Source of the DNA: Roseateles aquatilis
Lineage (GTDB): Bacteria > Pseudomonadota > Gammaproteobacteria > Burkholderiales > Burkholderiaceae_C
Assembly (NCBI RefSeq): GCF_002205645.1
Contig: NZ_NIOF01000019.1
Coordinates: 53,469-117,468 of the forward strand
Direction of reading: 5' to 3'
Length of the DNA: 64,000 bases
Positions 11,210 through 20,257 of the stretch are shown piece by piece (within the stretch, counting starts at the first letter, position 1; the number at the start of each line of letters is the position of its first letter). A program made the translations under genes and the position numbers. The notes beneath the pieces are model-generated. The model was not told the origin of the DNA. It saw only the letters and a list, made by a program, of their open reading frames with translations, and ran no database searches.

Positions 11210-11297
11210 GCCGCCGCCCGCGATCGACGCCCTCGGGCACCCCCGATCGACGGCCCTCGATGGCCGTCGACGATCCAACGACGACAAGGAGACAGAC

Positions 11298-11609
11298 ATG
11301 GCAGACCCCATGCGCATCCGCGCCCAGGCAGCCGGCGACAAGACCACCGTGCGCGTGCTGATGAGCCACGAGATGGAGACCGGCCAACGCAAGGATTCGG
11401 CCGGCAAGACCATCCCCGCCTGGTTCATCCAGGAGATCACCGCCCAGCTCAACGGCAAGACCGTGCTCACGGCCGAGTGGGGCCCGGCGGTCTCCAAGAA
11501 TCCCTTCCTGCAGTTCACGGTCAAGGGCGCGAAGGCCGGCGACAAGATCGCCGTCACCTGGCGCGACAACCGCGGCGAGTCGCGCACCGACGAAGCCACC
11601 GTGTCTTGA
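11298..11609 (+). CDS. soxZ: Sulfur carrier-associated protein SoxZ
   Basis: A 103-residue Ig-like protein without its own signal peptide (MADPMRIRAQ). Family features are VRVLMSHEMETG near the start and the conserved WRDNRGES near the end. It forms the SoxYZ carrier complex and is probably exported together with SoxY through the Tat system. The start at 11298 has AAGGAGA about 7 bases upstream; 88 bases separate it from soxY. Confidence 0.96.
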   Translation: MADPMRIRAQAAGDKTTVRVLMSHEMETGQRKDSAGKTIPAWFIQEITAQLNGKTVLTAEWGPAVSKNPFLQFTVKGAKAGDKIAVTWRDNRGESRTDEATVS

Positions 11610-11640
11610 GCGCCATCCCGGCGCCCCCGCAGGAGAAACC

Positions 11641-12489
11641 ATGCGCGCACGATCGATCGCAGTGAAACCCCTGGCCGCGGCGCTCGTCGCCGCGCTGGTG
11701 ACGGGCTGGGGAGCCTCGGCGCCACGCGCCCAGACCTCGCCGCCAGCGCCGGCCAAGTCCGCCGCCGACGCCATCGCCGAGTACCGCAAGATGCTCGAGG
11801 ACGGCAATCCCGCCGACCTCTTCGAGGCCAAGGGCGAGGAGCTCTGGAAGACCGCCCGCGGCCCCAGGGCCGCCAGCCTGGAGCGCTGTGACCTGGGCCT
11901 GGGCCCCGGCGTCGTCAAGGGCGCCTGGGTGCAGTTGCCGCGCTGGTTCGCGGACACGCGCCGGGTGCAGGACCTGGAGTCGCGCCTGCTGACCTGCATG
12001 GAGACCCTGCAGGGTTTCGATGCGCGGGAGATCGCGACCACGCCCTTCGACAAGGGCGAGCAGGCCACCGTCACCGCGCTGTCGGCCTGGATCGCGTCGA
12101 TGTCGCGCGGGCAGCGCATGGCGTTGCCGCAGAAGCACGCGGAGGAACGGCGCTTCTACGAGCTCGGCAAGCGGGCCTTCTTCTATCGCGGCGGACCGAT
12201 GGACTTCTCCTGCGCCAGCTGCCACGGCGAGGCCGGCAAGCGCATCCGGCTGCAGGACCTGCCGCAGCTCACGACCAATCCGGGCGACGGCGTCGGCTTC
12301 GCGGCCTGGCCGGCCTACCGCGTCTCCAGCGGCGAGCTCTGGACCATGCAGCGCCGCCTGAACGACTGCTTCCGCCAACAGCGTTTCCCGTATCCGGGTT
12401 ACGCCTCGGACGTGACCGTCGCGCTGGCGGTCTACATGGGCGTCAACGCCAAGGGCGCGGAATCGATCGCGCCGGCCATCAAACGATGA
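11641..12489 (+). CDS. soxA: L-cysteine S-thiosulfotransferase subunit SoxA
   Basis: A 282-residue exported cytochrome with one haem motif, CASCH (191-195). The active-site cysteine C243 in RRLNDCFRQQRFPYP serves as haem ligand/persulfide site. The region that carries a first haem in diheme SoxA proteins has only two single cysteines (C83 and C119), as in monohaem forms where they form a disulfide. With SoxX it conjugates thiosulfate to the SoxY cysteine. The start has GGAGA 6 bases upstream. Confidence 0.95.
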   Translation: MRARSIAVKPLAAALVAALVTGWGASAPRAQTSPPAPAKSAADAIAEYRKMLEDGNPADLFEAKGEELWKTARGPRAASLERCDLGLGPGVVKGAWVQLPRWFADTRRVQDLESRLLTCMETLQGFDAREIATTPFDKGEQATVTALSAWIASMSRGQRMALPQKHAEERRFYELGKRAFFYRGGPMDFSCASCHGEAGKRIRLQDLPQLTTNPGDGVGFAAWPAYRVSSGELWTMQRRLNDCFRQQRFPYPGYASDVTVALAVYMGVNAKGAESIAPAIKR

Positions 12490-12503
12490 CAAGGGGAGCA
12501 GCC

Positions 12504-13199
12504 ATGACCCAGGCAGCCATGACGACCTCGATCCGCCGCTTCGCCGTGCTCGCGCTGGCGGTGCTGTCCGCCGGCCCGGCCCTCGCGGCGCCGCCGGCCA
12601 AGGACTCGGCCCCGAAGGCGACGAAGGGGGCCGGCGACCTCGACCGCCAGACGCGCGAGATGATGCAGGGCTCGTTCCGCGAGCAGGGCATCGCGAAGAT
12701 GGACCGGCTCGACCAGGACCCGGCGCAGCAGGCGTGCTCGGCCGCCAGGGCGCCGTCGCAGGCGGTGGCCGGCAGGATCGAGGCGCAGCAGCTGGCGACG
12801 GTGAAGTGGCCGTCGGACGGCCAGTACCTCGGCGACTGGCGCGAGGGCGAGAAGCTGGCCCAGAACGGCCGCGGCATGACCTGGTCCGACCCCAGCGCCG
12901 CCGCCGCGCGCAACGGCGGGCTTTGCTACAACTGCCACCAGGTGGACAAGAAGGAAGTCTCCTTCGGCACCATCGGTCCCAGCCTCTGGAACTACGGCAA
13001 GCTGCGCGGCGTCAAGGACCCGGCCGATCCGGCGTCCGAGCCGATCGTCAAGTACACCTGGGGCAAGCTCTGGAACAGCAAGGCCTACACCGCCTGCTCG
13101 ACCATGCCGCGCTTCGGCCATGCCGAGCTGCTGACCGAGCAGCAACTGCGCGACCTGATGGCGCTGCTGCTCGATCCCAAGTCCCCCGTCAACGAATGA
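12504..13199 (+). CDS. soxX: Cytochrome c subunit SoxX of the SoxAX complex
   Basis: A 231-residue protein: signal peptide ending near ALA (residue 29), an N-terminal extension rich in charged residues, one haem motif CYNCH (141-145), and a likely distal methionine M201 (CSTMPRFG). The extension makes it longer than the short SoxX forms. Of two ATGs, 12504 lies behind AAGGGGAG and is preferred; 12486 overlaps soxA by four bases. Confidence 0.93.
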   Translation: MTQAAMTTSIRRFAVLALAVLSAGPALAAPPAKDSAPKATKGAGDLDRQTREMMQGSFREQGIAKMDRLDQDPAQQACSAARAPSQAVAGRIEAQQLATVKWPSDGQYLGDWREGEKLAQNGRGMTWSDPSAAAARNGGLCYNCHQVDKKEVSFGTIGPSLWNYGKLRGVKDPADPASEPIVKYTWGKLWNSKAYTACSTMPRFGHAELLTEQQLRDLMALLLDPKSPVNE

Positions 13200-13236
13200 A
13201 GGCCCGGCGCCTGGCGCGCCGCGGGTGAGGTGCGCG

Positions 13237-14976
13237 ATGTCCCTGTCCAAGCGTGAGTTCCTGCAGGTCCTGTCCTGCGCCGCCGTGGCCGGCATGCCGC
13301 TGGGCCGGGAGGCCGAGGCGGCCTCGTCGGCGGCCGAGGAGCGGCTCTACGACGTGCCGCCGTTCGGCAACGTGTCGCTGCTGCACATGACCGACTGCCA
13401 TGCGCAGCTCAATCCCGTGCACTTCCGCGAGCCCAGCGTCAACCTGGGCGTCGGCGACATGCGCGGCCATTGGCCGCATCTGGTTGGCGAGCCGTTCCTG
13501 AAGGCGGCCGGGCTGCGGCCGGGCACGGCGTCGGCGCACGCCTTCACCTCGCTGGACTTCGCGGCGGCGGCGCGCCGCTACGGTCGCGTCGGCGGCTTCG
13601 CCCACCTGAGCACGCTGGTCAAGCGGCTCAAGGCCGGCCGGCCCGGCGCGCTGCTGCTCGACGGCGGCGACACCTGGCAGGGCTCGGCGACCTCGTTGTG
13701 GACCGCGGGGCAGGACATGATCGACGCCTGCAAGCTGCTGGGCGTGGACGTCATGACCGGGCACTGGGAATTCACCTACGGCATGGCGCGCGTGCAGGAG
13801 GTGCTGGAGAAGGACTTCAAGGGCCGCGTCGACTTCGTCGCCCAGAACGTCAGGACGGCGGACTTCGGCGATCCCGTCTTCAAGCCCTACACGCTGCGGC
13901 GCATCAACGGCATTCCGGTGGCCATCATCGGGCAGGCCTTCCCGTACACGCCGATCGCCAATCCGCGCTACTTCGTGGCCGACTGGGAATTCGGCATCCA
14001 GGAAGCGCAGATGCAGCAGACCGTGGACGAGGCCCGCGCCGCCGGCGCGCAACTCGTGTGCGTGCTGTCCCACAACGGCATGGACGTGGACCTCAAGATG
14101 GCGTCGCGCCTGCGCGGCATCGACGCGATCCTGGGCGGCCACACGCACGACGGCGTGCCGGTCGCGGTGCCGGTCAGGAACGCGGGCGGCACCACGCTGG
14201 TGACCAACGCGGGCAGCAACGGCAAGTTCCTGGGCGTGATGGACTTCGAGGTCAAGGACGGCAAGCTCAGCGACTACCGCTACCGCCTGCTGCCGGTGTT
14301 CTCCAACATGCTGCGGCCCGATCCGGAGATGCAGGCGCTGATCGAGCGCGTCCGCGCGCCCTTCGCCGAACGCCTGGACGAGAAGCTCGCCGTGACCGAC
14401 GGGCTGCTCTATCGCCGCGGCAACTTCAACGGCAGTTGGGACCAGTTGATCTGCGATGCGCTGATGTCGGTGCAGGGCGCGGAGATCGCCTTCTCGCCGG
14501 GCTTCCGCTGGGGCACGACGCTGCTGCCCGGCGAGACGATCACGCGCGAGCTGATGATGGATCAGCTCGCCATCACCTATCCCCATGCGACGCTCACCGA
14601 GATGACCGGCGCCACCATCAAGACGGTGCTGGAGGACGTGGCCGACAACCTGTTCAACCCCGACCCGTATTACCAGCAGGGCGGGGACATGGTGCGCGTG
14701 GGCGGCCTGAGCTACACGATGCGGCCCAACGAGACGATGGGACGCCGCGTCGACGATCTGCGCCTGAACGGCCGCCTGCTCGAGGCCGACCGCCGCTACA
14801 AGGTCGCGGGCTGGGCGCCGGTGGCCGAGGACGCCCGCAACGCGCCGGGCGTCCGGCCGGTCTGGGAGCATGTGGAGACCTGGCTGCGCGCGCAGCACGG
14901 CCGCGTCCCCGCGCGCCGCATCAACACGCCCCGCCTGGTCGACATGACGGGCAATCCCGGCATGATCGCCGGCTGA
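13237..14976 (+). CDS. soxB: Thiosulfohydrolase SoxB
   Basis: A 579-residue dimanganese enzyme of the 5'-nucleotidase fold. It releases sulfate from the SoxY-thiosulfonate intermediate. Motifs include HMTDCHAQL near the N-terminus (metal site), LLLDGGDTWQGS, GHWEFTYG (the SoxB form of the usual GNHE-type motif), and GGHTHDGVP. A signal region (KREFLQVLSCAAVAGM) precedes. The chosen ATG 13237 has GAGG 6 bases upstream. It is the last recognised structural gene of the sox operon. Confidence 0.96.
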   Translation: MSLSKREFLQVLSCAAVAGMPLGREAEAASSAAEERLYDVPPFGNVSLLHMTDCHAQLNPVHFREPSVNLGVGDMRGHWPHLVGEPFLKAAGLRPGTASAHAFTSLDFAAAARRYGRVGGFAHLSTLVKRLKAGRPGALLLDGGDTWQGSATSLWTAGQDMIDACKLLGVDVMTGHWEFTYGMARVQEVLEKDFKGRVDFVAQNVRTADFGDPVFKPYTLRRINGIPVAIIGQAFPYTPIANPRYFVADWEFGIQEAQMQQTVDEARAAGAQLVCVLSHNGMDVDLKMASRLRGIDAILGGHTHDGVPVAVPVRNAGGTTLVTNAGSNGKFLGVMDFEVKDGKLSDYRYRLLPVFSNMLRPDPEMQALIERVRAPFAERLDEKLAVTDGLLYRRGNFNGSWDQLICDALMSVQGAEIAFSPGFRWGTTLLPGETITRELMMDQLAITYPHATLTEMTGATIKTVLEDVADNLFNPDPYYQQGGDMVRVGGLSYTMRPNETMGRRVDDLRLNGRLLEADRRYKVAGWAPVAEDARNAPGVRPVWEHVETWLRAQHGRVPARRINTPRLVDMTGNPGMIAG

Positions 14977-14996
14977 CGACCGCACTGGAGATCCCC

Positions 14997-15500
14997 ATGA
15001 CCCGACGCTTTCCGTTGATCCCGAACGCGCTGCCGGTGCTGCTGGCGCTGCTGAACCTGTGCATCGTCCTGGCGTTGCTGCTGGGCGCGGCGCCCGTGCG
15101 GGCCGCGGGCGCCGCGGACAAGGCGGCGGATCGCGCCACGGCGCGGGTCGAGGACGGCGTCGTGTACCACGTCGACGACGCGGCCGCGCAGGGGCTCAAG
15201 GGGCTGCGCAACATCCGCAATCACCTGGACTCGGACCCGGCGGCCAGGATCGTCGTGGTGACGCATGCCGACGGCGTCGACCTGCTGATGGAGGGCGCCA
15301 AGGCGCCCAGCGGCACCGAGTTCGCGCCGCTGGTGGCGGCGCTGCGCGCGCGCGGCGTGCGCTTCGAGGTCTGCGAGATCACGCTGCGCAACCGAAAGTT
15401 GAGCAAGGACCTCTTCATCCAGGAGGCCGACTTCACGCCCTCCGGCGTCGTCCGCCTGGCGCAGCTGCAGCAGCAGGGGTATGCCTACATCAAGCCTTGA
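14997..15500 (+). CDS. Exported DsrE-like sulfur-relay protein
   Basis: A 167-residue protein with an N-terminal hydrophobic signal/anchor (about residues 10-36). A DsrE/DsrF-like domain follows (RIVVVTHADGVDLLMEG, FEVCEITLRNRKL). The single cysteine in VCEITL is where DsrE-like sulfurtransferases carry persulfide, although exported members have no proven role. It lies 20 bases after soxB with GGAG before its ATG, so it belongs to the sox transcript. Its stop overlaps the start of the next transporter gene. Confidence 0.85.
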   Translation: MTRRFPLIPNALPVLLALLNLCIVLALLLGAAPVRAAGAADKAADRATARVEDGVVYHVDDAAAQGLKGLRNIRNHLDSDPAARIVVVTHADGVDLLMEGAKAPSGTEFAPLVAALRARGVRFEVCEITLRNRKLSKDLFIQEADFTPSGVVRLAQLQQQGYAYIKP

Positions 15501-16623
15501 CGCCCGCATGAAGGCGGCGCTGGACGGTGGGCTGGAAGCGGCGATCGGGCGCCTGGGCGAAGGCGGCACGCTGGCGCTGGGCGCCTTGCTGCTGGGCATC
15601 GCCTTCGGCGCCTTCGCGCAGCGCTCCCGCTTCTGCCTGCGCGCGGCGGTGATCGAGTTCTCCCGCCGCCAGAGCGGCGGCCGGCTGACCGTCTGGCTTT
15701 TCGCCTTCGCGACCGCGGTGGGCGTGACGCAGGCGCTGGCCTGGGTCGGCTGGCTCGACGCCAGCACCGCGCGCCAGATCGCCGCGCGCGGCAGTCTGTC
15801 GGGCGCCGCGGTGGGCGGCTTGCTCTTCGGCATGGGGATGATCCTGGCGCGCGGCTGCTCCAGCCGCCTGCTGGTGCTGGCGGCGCAAGGCAACCTGCGC
15901 GCGGCCGTGGCGGGGCTGGTCTTCGCGGTGAGCGCCCAGGCGGCCTTGACCGGCGCGCTGTCGCCGCCGCGGCTGGGCATCTCCGAGTGGTGGACCATCG
16001 ACGGCGGCGGCGCGCGCGACCTCATCGCGCGCACCGGCATCGGGCACGGCGGGGCGCTGCTGTTCGCGCTCGTCTGGCTGGTGGCGGCCATCGTCTGGGC
16101 GCGGCGCCAGCGGGTACCCCACCGCGCCTGGCTCGGCGGCCTCGGCGTGGGCCTGTGCGTGGCGGGCGGTTGGGCCTTCACCTACGCGATCTCGCGCATC
16201 GCCTTCGATCCCCATCCGATCCAGTCGTTCAGCTTCACCGGGCCGTCGGCGGAGGTGCTCACGCGCGTGCTTTTCGCCAGCGACGGGCCGTTGACCTTCG
16301 ATGTCGGGCTGATCCCGGGCGTGTTCATCGGCGCCTTCCTGGCCGCGGCCTCGGCGCGCGAGTGGCGCCTCGAAGGCTTCCACGGCGGACCGGGCATGCC
16401 GCGTTACCTTGTCGGCGCGTTGTGCATGGGCTTCGGCGGCATGCTCGCGGGCGGCTGCGCCGTGGGGGCCGGCTTGTCCGGCGCGGCGGTCTTCACCGCG
16501 ACCGCCTGGGTGACGCTGGTCGCGATCTGGCTCGCGGCGGCGGTCACCGATCGCCTTGTCGATGGACGCACGCCGACTTCAGCGCTGGGCGCGTCGACCA
16601 CACTGGGACTGGTCGAGCCATGA
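15481..16623 (+). CDS. YeeE/YedE-family sulfur transporter (first copy)
   Basis: A 380-residue inner-membrane protein with about nine to ten hydrophobic segments. Two YeeE/YedE half-repeats each have the hallmark cysteine loops: QRSRFCLRAA (about 46-55), LARGCSSRLL (about 122), and GGCAVGAGLSG (about 336). This family includes the thiosulfate importer TsuA, whose conserved cysteines handle the S-S bond. The ATG at 15481 has CAGGGGT before it and overlaps the preceding gene by 20 bases; an ATG at 15508 is an alternative. Probably part of the sox transcript. Confidence 0.85.
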   Translation: MPTSSLDARMKAALDGGLEAAIGRLGEGGTLALGALLLGIAFGAFAQRSRFCLRAAVIEFSRRQSGGRLTVWLFAFATAVGVTQALAWVGWLDASTARQIAARGSLSGAAVGGLLFGMGMILARGCSSRLLVLAAQGNLRAAVAGLVFAVSAQAALTGALSPPRLGISEWWTIDGGGARDLIARTGIGHGGALLFALVWLVAAIVWARRQRVPHRAWLGGLGVGLCVAGGWAFTYAISRIAFDPHPIQSFSFTGPSAEVLTRVLFASDGPLTFDVGLIPGVFIGAFLAAASAREWRLEGFHGGPGMPRYLVGALCMGFGGMLAGGCAVGAGLSGAAVFTATAWVTLVAIWLAAAVTDRLVDGRTPTSALGASTTLGLVEP

Positions 16624-16645
16624 GGGCGGCATCGGCGCGTGGGGC

Positions 16646-17758
16646 TCACTCGCGGTCGATGCGCCATTCCTGATATCGCAGCCCGATCACCGCGCCGCCG
16701 GCCATCGCCGCCAGCGTCAGCGCGCTGCCCAGCGAGAGGGTCGACACGCCGGTGATGCCCTGGCCGATCGTGCAGCCCATCGCCACGATGCCGCCCACGC
16801 CCATGCAGACGGCGCCGACCAGATGGATGCCCAGGTCTCGCACGTTGGCGAACCCTTCCCAGCGGAAGCTGCGATCGCGCCATGCCATCAGCGCCGCACC
16901 CACGAGCAGGCCGGCGACGCTGACGATGCCCAGCGTCAGCGTCTTGGACTGGTCGCTGAACATCAGCAGCCAGTCCAGCGCATACGCGACGGGGGCGATG
17001 GTGCTGAGCGATTCCATGTGGCGCGAGTTGGTCGCGAGGAAGGCGGGCTCCAGCGTGCGCGGATCCTCGGGCAGGTAGCCGAGGTGGCCGGATACCCACC
17101 ACAGCGCCACGATGGCCAGGCCCACGCCCAGGCCGGGCAGCCAGACCTCGGCGGTGCGGCCCGCCGTGTCGCGCAGGACCCAGGCCACCAGCCCCCCGGC
17201 GACGAGCGCCGCCAGCGCCAGCAGCCACGCCCCGTCGGCGCCGCCCAGTTGCGCGGCCATCAGCGTGGGCAAGGCCTGCCCCTGCGGAAACTCGATCGCG
17301 AAGCGCTCGACGGTGGCGACACGCAGCACGGCGGTGATGCCGCGCAGCGTGGCCCCGGCGGCGATCGCCGCGACGCACAGCACCACCAGCGCCTTGAGGC
17401 TGCCCGCGCCGCAGCGCACCAGGTTGCGGCTGATGCAGCCCGAGGCCAGCACCATGCCGAAACCGAACAGCACGCCGCCGACCAGCGCCGACAGCCACAG
17501 CAGCCGCGTGCCGGTGTAGATGCTGGCCCCCGCGGGCAGCAGGCCGGCGGCGCTCAGGCCGTTGAAGCCCAGCGTCGCCACCGCGATGGCCAGGACCCAC
17601 ATGCGCACGCGGCGCCAGTCGCCCAGCGTGCGCGCGTCCGCGATCGCGCCCATCGTGCAGAAGCGGCTGCGCTGGCACAGCGCCCCCAGCAGGACCGACA
17701 CGCCGAAGGCGGCGAGCAGCACGTGGCGGGTCAGGGCGGGCAGGCTGGCTTCATCCAT
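16646..17758 (-). CDS. YeeE/YedE-family sulfur transporter (second copy)
   Basis: A 370-residue polytopic membrane protein of the same family as the convergent neighbour. Cysteine motifs are QRSRFCTMGAIADA, LASGCISRNL and AMGCTIGQGI. The two copies share the motif plan but are clearly diverged, so this is an old duplication or separate acquisition rather than a recent repeat. It is divergent from the ArsR-type gene (about 117 bases between starts) and so is probably under its control. An upstream ATG at 17791 would add 11 residues. Confidence 0.85.
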   Translation of the reverse strand: MDEASLPALTRHVLLAAFGVSVLLGALCQRSRFCTMGAIADARTLGDWRRVRMWVLAIAVATLGFNGLSAAGLLPAGASIYTGTRLLWLSALVGGVLFGFGMVLASGCISRNLVRCGAGSLKALVVLCVAAIAAGATLRGITAVLRVATVERFAIEFPQGQALPTLMAAQLGGADGAWLLALAALVAGGLVAWVLRDTAGRTAEVWLPGLGVGLAIVALWWVSGHLGYLPEDPRTLEPAFLATNSRHMESLSTIAPVAYALDWLLMFSDQSKTLTLGIVSVAGLLVGAALMAWRDRSFRWEGFANVRDLGIHLVGAVCMGVGGIVAMGCTIGQGITGVSTLSLGSALTLAAMAGGAVIGLRYQEWRIDRE

Positions 17759-17834
17759 GGGACAGGCGGGCAGGGGAGGTCGGGCGCCCATTCTCCGTCG
17801 GGGTTGCCCCGCGGGCGCGAAGAATCGGCGCTTG

Positions 17835-17846
17835 CTGATACAGTGA
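17835..17846. promoter_or_regulatory. Candidate ArsR/SoxR-type operator
   Basis: CTGATACAGTGA lies in the divergent gap between the second YeeE gene and the ArsR-type gene. It is followed by the small palindrome GTGATTCAC (17842-17850). It resembles CTGATGTATTGA upstream of soxC. The assignment rests only on position and this similarity. Confidence 0.3.
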
Positions 17847-17875
17847 TTCACCTTACTTCCGGGAGCGTCGCAGCG

Positions 17876-18232
17876 ATGGCCACGGTCAACGAAGAGGATC
17901 GCGTGTTCGAGTCCGCCGCCGAGCTCTTCGGCCTGCTCTCCACGCCGGTCCGCCTGAAGATCATCAGCGCCGTGTGCAACGGCGAGCGCAACGTCTCCGA
18001 GCTGCTGTCGCAGATCGACACGACGCAGCCCAACATGTCGCAGCACCTGTCGACGCTGTTCCGCGCGGGCATCCTGTCGCGGCGGCGCGAGGGCACGCAG
18101 ATCTACTACGGCCTGCAGAGCGAGCGCGTCGCGATGCTGTGCCGCGCCGTGTGCACGCAGATCGCGACGGAGCTGGACTCGGACGATCCCGTGCCGCAAA
18201 GCGACCGCCTGCTGGTCGCGGGCATGCGTTGA
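17876..18232 (+). CDS. ArsR-family winged-helix repressor (SoxR-type)
   Basis: A 118-residue regulator. The HTH core is NVSELLSQIDTTQPNMSQHLSTLFRAGILSRRR split over about residues 42-75, with the wing at EGTQIYYGL. Single cysteines occur at C38 (SAVCNGE) and in the C-terminal ALCRAVCTQ. Family members next to sox genes (SoxR) repress the operon and are released by sulfur compounds through cysteine chemistry. GGGAG precedes the ATG. The following thioredoxin gene is on the same strand, so the two probably form one unit. Confidence 0.85.
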   Translation: MATVNEEDRVFESAAELFGLLSTPVRLKIISAVCNGERNVSELLSQIDTTQPNMSQHLSTLFRAGILSRRREGTQIYYGLQSERVAMLCRAVCTQIATELDSDDPVPQSDRLLVAGMR

Positions 18233-18306
18233 GCGCCATGGCCTCGCAACCTGCCTCACGACACGCCCCACGGCCCGTGTCCGGACCCACGTCGGGACCT
18301 GACTCG

Positions 18307-18819
18307 ATGGACCGCCGCGCCTGGTGCCGCGCCGCCGCGGCGCTGGCGATGGGCGCGCCGCTCGCCGCCGCCAATGCCGCCGGTGGCGCCCGCAACATGC
18401 CCGCGCTGGGCGAGCCGCTGACACTGCCCGACGTGCCGCTGCTCGACGGCGGCACCTTCCGCGCCGCGCAGGCGCAAGGCCAGGTGCTGGTGGTGTATTG
18501 GTGGGCGAGCTGGTGCCCGTTCTGCGCGCAGGTCACGCCGTCCATCCAGAAGCTGTGGCGGGACCATCGCGCGCAGGGCCTGCAGGTGCTGGGCCTGTCC
18601 ATCGACCAGGACATCGCGGCGGCGAAGACCTACCGGGCCGAGCACGGCTACGACTTCCCGAGCGGCTGGGTCTCGCCCGCGCTCAACGCCTCGCTGCCCA
18701 AGCCCAAGGGGCTGCCGGTGACGCTGGCGCGCGACCGGCAAGGCAAGGTCGCGGCGCTGGAGCTGGGGCAGCTGTTCCCGGAAGACGTCGAGCAACTGGC
18801 TCGATTCCTGCGGGCGTGA
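18307..18819 (+). CDS. Periplasmic TlpA/SoxW-like thioredoxin
   Basis: About 170 residues with an N-terminal signal (MDRRAWCRAAAALAMGAP, possibly Tat-type) and a thioredoxin fold. The active site is SWCPFC, and KPKGLPVTLARD supplies the cis-proline. Such proteins keep SoxY or the c-type cytochrome assembly reduced; CPFC is not the classical CGPC of cytosolic thioredoxin. An ATG at 18238 just after the regulator gene would add 23 residues without signal-like character, so 18307 is preferred. A CcdA/SoxV-type electron donor is not visible nearby. Confidence 0.78.
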   Translation: MDRRAWCRAAAALAMGAPLAAANAAGGARNMPALGEPLTLPDVPLLDGGTFRAAQAQGQVLVVYWWASWCPFCAQVTPSIQKLWRDHRAQGLQVLGLSIDQDIAAAKTYRAEHGYDFPSGWVSPALNASLPKPKGLPVTLARDRQGKVAALELGQLFPEDVEQLARFLRA

Positions 18820-18886
18820 CCGGCCCGGCGCCGACGACGCCAGCCGCGGATTCAACCGCGGACGCGGTGTCCCAGGCCGGACGGCC

Positions 18887-20068
18887 TCACAGCGCCACCC
18901 ACCCCACCAGCACCGCGCAGACCGCCAGGAACGGCAGGCTGATGCGGTGGAACTCCGCCAGTCCGCCCGGCACGCGGGCCAGCCACAGCGCGATCAGGTT
19001 GGCCATCGACCCCAGCACGAAACCGAAGCCGCCGACGTTCACGCCGATGGCGAGCACGGCCAGGTGCGGCATGTGGTCGGCCAGCAGCAGCGTCGCCGGC
19101 ACGTTGCTGATCACCTGCGACGCCGCGATGGCGGCGAGGTAGGCCGGCAGCGGCTGGTCGAGCGGTAGCCGCGCCATCAGGCCGGCCACCTGGGGCAGGG
19201 CCACGAGCTGATGCAGGTCCACGAACATCAGCGCGAAGGTGGCCAGCAGGGCCCAGTCCAGGCGCCGCAGTACCTGCCGATGCCACACCGCGTAGACGAC
19301 CAGCACGACGGCCAGCGCGGGCACCCACTGGTGCATCTCCAGCGCCACCACGAAACCCACGAACAGCGCGCACGACAGCGCCAGCAGCCGCGGCTGCGTC
19401 GGCGCGCGGCGCGCGACCGGCGCGATCGTGATCGGCGTGCGCGGCATGGTGATCAGGATGGTGGCCAGCAGCAGCCCGAGCATCACGGCCACCGAGGGCC
19501 CCATCATCGCGATGAAGCCGCCGAAGGACTCGCCGGAGCGGTGCCAGAGGTAGAGGTTCTGCGGATTGCCGATCGGCGTCAACGACGAGCCGGCGTTCAC
19601 CGCCAACGCCTCCAGCGCGACCAGCCGCGCCAGCGGCAGGTGCGCCTGCGCGGCCAGCTCGCGCGTCAGCGGCACCAGCAGGAACAGGCTCACGTCGTTG
19701 GTTACCAGCGCCGACAGCACCGCCGCCACCGCGCACAGCACCAGCGCGAGCTGCCGCGCGGTGCCCGTGCGCGCCAGCAGCGCGCGCGCGGCCCCCTGCA
19801 GCACGCCGCTGCGCTCCACGCCCTGCGTGATGGCCAGCAGGCCGGTCAGCGCGCCCATGGTCTGCCAGTCGATCAGGCCCAGCCACGCCGTGGGCGAGAT
19901 CGGGCGCAGCAGCGCGAAGGCGACGGCCACGACGGCCAGCAGCCACAGCAGCCGATTGCCGCCCGGGCCGGTGTCGTGGTCGCCGGGCGCGTTCTCGCGG
20001 GGCGGATCGCCAGGGCTGTGGGGGTCGCGCGAGGCGTCCAGGGGAACAGGATCCGAGGGAGAAGGCAT
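18887..20068 (-). CDS. ArsB/NhaD-type ion transporter (IT superfamily)
   Basis: A 393-residue protein with a hydrophilic N-terminal tail (about 35 residues) and roughly ten hydrophobic segments. Two motifs with the family re-entrant-loop pattern are visible: [15 protein letters not shown] (about 124-138) and [18 protein letters not shown] (about 157-174). [14 protein letters not shown] occupies the second half. Members export arsenite or exchange Na+/H+ or carry anions; the substrate is not deducible. It is divergent from pgm. Confidence 0.8.
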   Translation of the reverse strand: MPSPSDPVPLDASRDPHSPGDPPRENAPGDHDTGPGGNRLLWLLAVVAVAFALLRPISPTAWLGLIDWQTMGALTGLLAITQGVERSGVLQGAARALLARTGTARQLALVLCAVAAVLSALVTNDVSLFLLVPLTRELAAQAHLPLARLVALEALAVNAGSSLTPIGNPQNLYLWHRSGESFGGFIAMMGPSVAVMLGLLLATILITMPRTPITIAPVARRAPTQPRLLALSCALFVGFVVALEMHQWVPALAVVLVVYAVWHRQVLRRLDWALLATFALMFVDLHQLVALPQVAGLMARLPLDQPLPAYLAAIAASQVISNVPATLLLADHMPHLAVLAIGVNVGGFGFVLGSMANLIALWLARVPGGLAEFHRISLPFLAVCAVLVGWVAL

Positions 20069-20257
20069 CGAGGAATTCTTGTAACGACGGGCGACGGCGC
20101 TGCGACACCTGCGGAAACGGCGGCATCACCGCCGACGGCCAGGGTCCGCATGATGCCAAAGACTGGGCACGGCGCCGGAAGGCGTGCCGGGAGCATGTCT
20201 TGCCGGGACCGTTCCGTTGATCCAGTCAATCCAGTTGCATGCCACGGGAGTTCACGC

